Program-made: the position numbers and the translations under genes
Notes under the pieces: model-generated
Database searches by the model: none
Told to the model about the DNA's origin: nothing
What the model saw: the letters and a program-made list of their open reading frames with translations, nothing else
NCBI GenBank assembly: GCA_947630385.1
Contig: CANRHG010000013.1
Location: forward strand, 1 to 21,966
Direction of reading: 5' to 3'
Source: an uncultured Eubacteriaceae bacterium
GTDB taxonomy: Bacteria; Bacillota; Clostridia; Eubacteriales; Eubacteriaceae
Length of the DNA: 21,966 bases
Shown here: piece after piece, positions 21,624 through 21,966 of the stretch
How positions within the stretch are numbered: position 1 is the first letter of the stretch
How the letters are laid out: every line of letters begins with the position of its first letter

Positions 21624-21966
21624 TTGAGGTAGTAGCCGACGCCGTGCTTGGTCGCGATAAAACCGGGCAGCCCCCTTTCTTCGAGTTTTCTGCGAAGTCT
21701 CGTCACGTTGACCGTTAGCGTATTTTCGTCGACAAACGAATCGCTCTTCCAGAGCCGCTCCATTAAGGCTTCCCGGCTGCCGACCCCCTTTTTTTCCATG
21801 AGTGTCTGCAGGATCTTGTACTCGTTTTTTGTCAGCTCGATCTCGTCTTCCCCGTAGATCAGGGCCTGCCGGTCGCTGTTTAGGACCGCGTCCCCGTGCT
21901 TAAGGTAGGTCCTACTGTCTACTTCGTAGCTTCTTCGAAGCAGGGCCTGGACTTTGGCGGTGAGGA
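21620..21966 (-). CDS. OmpR/PhoB-family response regulator, BceR type, N-terminal part outside the window
   Basis: The 115 visible residues are the end of the receiver domain (LTAKVQALLRRSYE) and a complete winged-helix DNA-binding domain: IELTKNEYKILQTLMEKKG, VGSREALMERLW, FVDENTLTVNVTRLRRKLEE and TKHGVGYYLK. The phospho-acceptor Asp is beyond the right edge. Stop and kinase start overlap as ATGA. It should bind the box at 20677-20690 and activate the ABC transporter genes. Confidence 0.92.
   Translation of the reverse strand, partial: LTAKVQALLRRSYEVDSRTYLKHGDAVLNSDRQALIYGEDEIELTKNEYKILQTLMEKKGVGSREALMERLWKSDSFVDENTLTVNVTRLRRKLEERGLPGFIATKHGVGYYLK

Overview
The window looks like the chromosome of a low-to-moderate-GC member of the Bacillota, probably a clostridial lineage. 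The evidence is ChW-repeat (clostridial hydrophobic, conserved Trp) surface proteins, a G5/SleB-type cell-wall hydrolase, a Bce-type two-component/ABC module, strong AGGAGG-like ribosome sites and occasional TTG starts. Genus and species cannot be told from the sequence alone. No rRNA, tRNA, CRISPR array, transposase or integrase gene was seen.

Layout. (1) 1-734 is the 3' end of a secreted ChW-repeat/CAP-domain protein. (2) 866-2533 (-) is a two-gene operon, a SleB-like wall hydrolase followed with no gap by a TMEM175-like channel, with a clear promoter. (3) 2583-3941 (+) is a 23S rRNA uracil-C5 methyltransferase. (4) 4043-4603 (-) is a hexapeptide O-acetyltransferase. (5) 4.7-12.2 kb is an accessory-looking block: a very large secreted adhesin-like protein (signal peptide, beta-helix-like N-half, Ig-like Big repeats, GBS Bsp-like region, ChW repeats), split by a +1 frameshift and flanked by 1.3-1.5 kb of AT-rich, hairpin-rich non-coding DNA. 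A 51-bp hairpin repeat occurs once near each edge, and a pair of 28-bp inverted repeats brackets a 614-bp non-coding segment just upstream of the adhesin start. (6) 12235-13515 (+) is a solitary AAA/DUF4143 ATPase. (7) 13789-14774 is a divergent pair: an unknown small protein (-) and a UlaG-like metallo-hydrolase (+). (8) 14836-16224 (-) is an NSS sodium-dependent transporter. (9) 16388-17856 is an alpha/beta hydrolase (-) divergent from a MerR regulator (+), sharing a promoter with the diagnostic 19-bp spacer. (10) 17849-21966 (-) is a Bce-type antimicrobial-peptide sensing and resistance module: response regulator (partial), short intramembrane-sensing histidine kinase, ABC ATPase and 10-TM permease, with a BceR-like box between kinase and ATPase genes.

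How the parts work together. The Bce module should sense a wall-active peptide through the permease/kinase complex and raise expression of the transporter through the internal box. The MerR protein should activate the neighbouring hydrolase. The most unusual region is the adhesin locus: its inverted-repeat-bounded upstream segment could be a phase-variation switch or a MITE-like insertion, with a possible small RNA upstream, a multi-hairpin 3' region and a possible degenerate type I toxin downstream. These are inferences from sequence pattern only.
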